Source of the DNA: Oscillospiraceae bacterium
GTDB lineage: Bacteria > Bacillota > Clostridia > Oscillospirales > Ruminococcaceae
NCBI GenBank assembly: GCA_017848115.1
Contig: JAGAKZ010000028.1
Location: 62,001-126,000, forward strand
DNA: 64,000 bases
Reading direction: 5' to 3'
The notes beneath the pieces are model-generated. The model did not search any database and was not told the origin of the DNA. It saw nothing but the letters and a program-made list of their open reading frames with translations. Both the position numbers and the translations under genes were made by a program. Positions within the stretch are counted from its first letter, which is position 1. The number at the start of each line of letters is the position of its first letter. Below, in pieces: positions 60,755-64,000 of this stretch.

Positions 60755-63655
60755 CTAGCTTTCTAAAACATAACGTTTTATATCTGTTATAATTTTCTCT
60801 GTTGCTTTATCTTCTTCAATATTATTAAGACACAACTGTTCTATCGTTTCATCTAAAATATTATTTATATATAAACAACCTTTTGGAATCACTCTTGATT
60901 TTTCCAGAAAAATATTCTTTAAATTCTCTGCAAGTGCAGTATCATACGGTTTATATCCATACTGTAAACATTTTGAACGCTCTATATTTGCTTTCTTTTC
61001 AAATGATGATATTTTTATGGGAAACACTTTCATCTCCTCAACTAAATTACTTTGATACTCTTCGTCTATAAACTGCTTTACTATATTCCAAGCTTCATCT
61101 TTATGCGTTGAACTTTTCATGATAAAAGCACAATTAAATAGATTTATATCAAAATTACCATCACTACCGGGATAAGCAATAATATTTTTACTCGTAGAAA
61201 AGCTAATAAAATCTGATACATCACTAAAATTTATACCTGATTTAAAATTTTCATCAAAATTTTTATAACTTAATTTGATTACAGATAAAATTGATTTTAA
61301 TAAATTATAATCAACATCAAATGTTTCATTATCATAATTAATGCAATCATAAATATAACGATATAGAAGTTTATATGTTATTTCTTCATATGTGTTCATA
61401 ATTACTTTGTTTTCATACTCATTATCAAGTGAAAACATATCTTCATATGACCACTCAGGAGAAATATATTTATCAGTATTATTTATAACGAAACTTATAC
61501 CACAACCAACTGCAATCCTATATATATCACTATTATTGTTTTTCAAAAGATTTGTAAAATAATCTTCTTCACTAAAATCTTTTTTAAAATAATTGCTTAG
61601 GTTTTCTACATAACCTTCTGAAACATATCTTTTTAAATCTATTTCATTATCATCATTATAAAAAACTATATCTGGAATATCACCTTTTCCGATTGCCTCG
61701 TTTAATGCCTGTTCATTCTCAAAGTTTGATACTTGTATGTTATATTTATCAGATTCTCTGTTATATTTTCTTAAGATTAATCTGACACTATCATCTTGCT
61801 GTCCTATTTGTGCAACATTAATGATGAACTTGCTGTCATCAATGCTACTGTTGCTATCTTTTCTTTTTAAAGAAGATATGGTGGTATCTCCGGTTATATA
61901 ATCAACGCCATAATACACTAGTTCATTTTCATTAATTACAATAAAATCTTCAACAGAACAATTTAACTCATATTTACTATAGTCAACAATAGTTTTTATT
62001 TCACCACTCTCAAATATGTATCCATACACACCATCATTGTTACTGAAAACAAAAATCTTACTGTCAAGCGTTATCGATGGATTTACAGTGTTTAACTTTA
62101 AATATTCATTAAGCGGTATCTCTGTTATTTCATAATCAGATATCCTATAAAATGTATTACCATCAAATGTATTTAAATAAATATTTATATTATCTTGACT
62201 GTCAGAATATATTTCATAGAAATTATTTATATTTTCCAGACTTTTTTCATATATACACTCTCCGCAACTATCAAATCCGATTATATAAAATATATTTTCG
62301 TTTCTTTTAACAATAAAAATTTCACCCTTACTATTGACACAAAAATCTATAATAACATCATTTTCATTAAGTTCAAGCTGTATTTCAGATTTTTTTATTC
62401 CATCAGAGGATTTAACTTGTATAACATAATCATCATCTGATTTAAATATACTGTAAATGTCATCATTATATGCTACATATACATCATATAATTTCTGATT
62501 ATCATAATAAAATAATGTTTCTGCAACATTATCATGTAATATCTGTATTTTTTCATCAGGATCTGTATCATTATAATATGTAATTAATTCATTTTGCAAG
62601 GTATTATAATGAGCATTGTAAAAATGATGTAAAAGTTTATCATCTTCTTCAAATGCTAAAATTTCATAAGGCGATTCATCTCCGGAAGTAAAACCATAAA
62701 CACTGTCATCACTAATATGAAAGAAATCATATTCCTCATATCCTTTTATTATTTTTAGTTCAGTGTCTTCTATCGTATAAGAATTTATAACTTTTCCTGT
62801 ATATCTATCATATTCATCTAAAAATGTTACTCCACTCTCATAATCAGGAACTTCAAATAAAAGATTACCACTATTTAATGTATAAGATTTTCTTAATGAT
62901 ATATCTTTTAAATTAATATCAAATGGCAATCTCGAAATATCTTCAAAAAAATCATTAACAGTTACAAAAATTATATCTAATGTATCCTTATTTATACAAC
63001 ACATATCTATAAAAGTATTGGTGACATCTAAAAACATTACATTATAGCCACTCATATCGAATTTATCACATATATTTATATAATGGTTTATTTCGTTAAG
63101 TTCGCTATCATAAATTGTAATATAATCTTCGATATTATTATTTATATTAACGACATCAAATACAACAATTTTATCCTGAAAAAAATATATAAGCGGTTCT
63201 ACAACAACTTTGTTATATTGTGCACTTCTAATTAACTTTCCGGTATCACGATTAATTATTCCAATATAATTATTATAATCTTTCTCATAAATGATAAAAA
63301 TGCTTTTTTCATTGCTACAACTCTCGTAAACATAAGAACAATTAATATCTGTATCTATATAATTTATTTCTAAATTATCCATATCAACAAATCCCAGCTC
63401 AAGCATTTTAGAACTGAAAGTATCATAAGTTGATAAATAAATATTTTTATTTCCAACAAATATATTATTAATATCGTCATTATTCAAAGTCGCTATGTTA
63501 CTCTCATCAAAACTTTGTGGCTCTATTGTTGAAGATATTACAATATCATCATCTCTTACATAACTTTTTCTTACAAAATTTGTATCTTTAGCATTTTTAT
63601 TGCAACCTAAAAAAAACAAAACCATAACTAAAATTAATCCGATAATCTTCTTCAT
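60755..63655 (-). CDS. Very large lipoprotein, paralogue of the 985-aa propeller/SBP protein
   Basis: 966 aa; GGGAGG before the ATG. Signal peptide with lipobox FLGC (Cys18). Residues about 45-620 consist of Asp/Ile/Tyr/Asn-rich strand repeats (NIFVGNKNIYLSTYDTF, KGEIFIVKRNENIFYIIGFD, DNINIYLNTFDGNTFYRISD), probably a propeller. SBP part from about 635: LRKYNRESDKYNIQVSNFEN, GKGDIPDIVFYNDDNEIDL, NLFNCAFIMKSSTHKDEAWN, VKQFIDEEYQSNLVEEMKVF. Its ATG overlaps the stop of the upstream FtsX-like gene (ATGA), so it is translationally coupled to an exporter-type permease instead of to importer permeases. Low-GC, Asn/Ile-rich composition. Confidence 0.75.
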   Translation of the reverse strand: MKKIIGLILVMVLFFLGCNKNAKDTNFVRKSYVRDDDIVISSTIEPQSFDESNIATLNNDDINNIFVGNKNIYLSTYDTFSSKMLELGFVDMDNLEINYIDTDINCSYVYESCSNEKSIFIIYEKDYNNYIGIINRDTGKLIRSAQYNKVVVEPLIYFFQDKIVVFDVVNINNNIEDYITIYDSELNEINHYINICDKFDMSGYNVMFLDVTNTFIDMCCINKDTLDIIFVTVNDFFEDISRLPFDINLKDISLRKSYTLNSGNLLFEVPDYESGVTFLDEYDRYTGKVINSYTIEDTELKIIKGYEEYDFFHISDDSVYGFTSGDESPYEILAFEEDDKLLHHFYNAHYNTLQNELITYYNDTDPDEKIQILHDNVAETLFYYDNQKLYDVYVAYNDDIYSIFKSDDDYVIQVKSSDGIKKSEIQLELNENDVIIDFCVNSKGEIFIVKRNENIFYIIGFDSCGECIYEKSLENINNFYEIYSDSQDNINIYLNTFDGNTFYRISDYEITEIPLNEYLKLNTVNPSITLDSKIFVFSNNDGVYGYIFESGEIKTIVDYSKYELNCSVEDFIVINENELVYYGVDYITGDTTISSLKRKDSNSSIDDSKFIINVAQIGQQDDSVRLILRKYNRESDKYNIQVSNFENEQALNEAIGKGDIPDIVFYNDDNEIDLKRYVSEGYVENLSNYFKKDFSEEDYFTNLLKNNNSDIYRIAVGCGISFVINNTDKYISPEWSYEDMFSLDNEYENKVIMNTYEEITYKLLYRYIYDCINYDNETFDVDYNLLKSILSVIKLSYKNFDENFKSGINFSDVSDFISFSTSKNIIAYPGSDGNFDINLFNCAFIMKSSTHKDEAWNIVKQFIDEEYQSNLVEEMKVFPIKISSFEKKANIERSKCLQYGYKPYDTALAENLKNIFLEKSRVIPKGCLYINNILDETIEQLCLNNIEEDKATEKIITDIKRYVLES

Positions 63656-64000
63656 GCCCTGCCTCCCAGAAGTGATGTAATAGATTTATTCCTTACCCTA
63701 AATATAAATAAAAACGATACAAACAAACTATATATCATCATAACGATTTCCAAAATAAACAGAATGCTAAAATCACAAACTTTAAAAACATCAAAATAAT
63801 CCGATAAAATTACTTTCAAAATCTGTGACAATCCTATTGATATCACAAAACCTATCATAGAAGAAATTGTGGTCACCATAATAAAATTTATAAAAATCAT
63901 GGTTAATATATCTGTTGACTTATATCCAAAGCAAGTCATAAATATGTAATTTGTTTCATCGTTCATAATTTTTTTTACCATAAAAATAAATAATGTAATC
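63652..64000 (-). CDS. FtsX/MacB-like ABC permease, C-terminal fragment (5' end beyond the window)
   Basis: The open frame continues through the right edge without a stop, so an apparent ATG at 63981 is internal. Visible are about 115 residues: the end of one membrane helix (ITLFIFMVKK), the FtsX-typical turn NDETNYIFMTCFGYKSTDIL, a second helix (IFINFIMVTTISSMIGFVIS), a loop (ILSDYFDVFKVC) and the last helix FILEIVMMIYSLFVSFLFIF ending RVRNKSITSLLGGRA. This is the membrane end of a MacB/LolC/FtsX-family permease. Its ATPase and adaptor are presumably encoded just outside the window. Confidence 0.7.
   Translation of the reverse strand, partial: ITLFIFMVKKIMNDETNYIFMTCFGYKSTDILTMIFINFIMVTTISSMIGFVISIGLSQILKVILSDYFDVFKVCDFSILFILEIVMMIYSLFVSFLFIFRVRNKSITSLLGGRA

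Noticed and set aside
63652-63981. 109-codon open frame at the right edge taken as a complete small membrane protein
   Set aside because: The reading frame stays open through 64000 and the content is the C-terminal end of an FtsX-type permease, so the ATG at 63981 is internal.

Overview
The window is chromosomal DNA of a low-GC, Gram-positive anaerobe of the Ruminococcus type (Oscillospiraceae/Ruminococcaceae; closest in character to fibre-degrading ruminococci such as R. flavefaciens or R. albus). The evidence is three secreted carbohydrate-active proteins that carry type I dockerin repeats (GH30, SGNH esterase and GH5), a pectinesterase/pectate-lyase fusion, a T-box-controlled thrS, a CIRCE-controlled hrcA-grpE-dnaK-dnaJ operon, and many consensus TTGACA-17-TATAAT promoters and AGGAGG ribosome sites. 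The genus is inferred; no rRNA gene is present.

Layout. 1-5.4 kb: pectin-degrading enzyme (cut by the window edge), maf, a membrane-bound XRE regulator and an AAA-ATPase-like/PD-(D/E)XK protein. 5.5-8.2 kb: clpB. 8.2-15.3 kb: a tight minus-strand operon (lipoprotein joining a repeat-rich N-terminal half to a solute-binding half, two sugar-type ABC permeases, one efflux-type membrane-fusion adaptor) divergent from a VanRS-like two-component system; four phased direct repeats lie between them. 15.3-19.9 kb: thrS with T-box, then a dockerin GH30. 20-24.6 kb: rny with a long structured leader, a Wzy-like membrane protein and a sugar-nucleotide-type epimerase. 24.8-31.3 kb: a YhcC-type radical SAM protein, a solute-binding lipoprotein, an ArsR regulator and an SBP-permease-permease importer operon without an ATPase. 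31.5-37.6 kb: OGG-type glycosylase, a cluster of TTTTCAACA-like repeats, a small membrane protein, an rlmB-type methyltransferase, a P-type-ATPase-like protein whose catalytic Asp is missing, and a BspA-like leucine-rich-repeat lipoprotein. 37.6-43.6 kb: an ECF sigma factor with a putative membrane anti-sigma factor, and a large PAS/GGDEF/EAL protein. 43.7-50 kb: dockerin SGNH esterase, two tRNA-Ser genes, a PBP/AraC regulator, GH5 with an internal dockerin, and a small DUF6465-like protein. 50-57.6 kb: tRNA-Leu, ppk and the heat-shock operon. 57.6-64 kb: two large paralogous propeller/SBP lipoproteins downstream of a truncated FtsX-like permease gene.

How it fits together. Secreted, dockerin-borne enzymes would be assembled on scaffoldins encoded elsewhere; the ABC importers would take up the products, using an ATPase encoded elsewhere. 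The most unusual theme is a family of three very large lipoproteins (725, 985 and 966 aa) that join a long repeat-rich, probably propeller-like N-terminal half to an extracellular solute-binding half. They sit in operons with efflux-type parts (a HlyD/MacA-like adaptor in one, a MacB/FtsX-like permease in the other). This looks like an undescribed surface sensing or transport system. The second candidate is the catalytically dead P-type-ATPase-like protein with a roughly 290-residue disordered tail.
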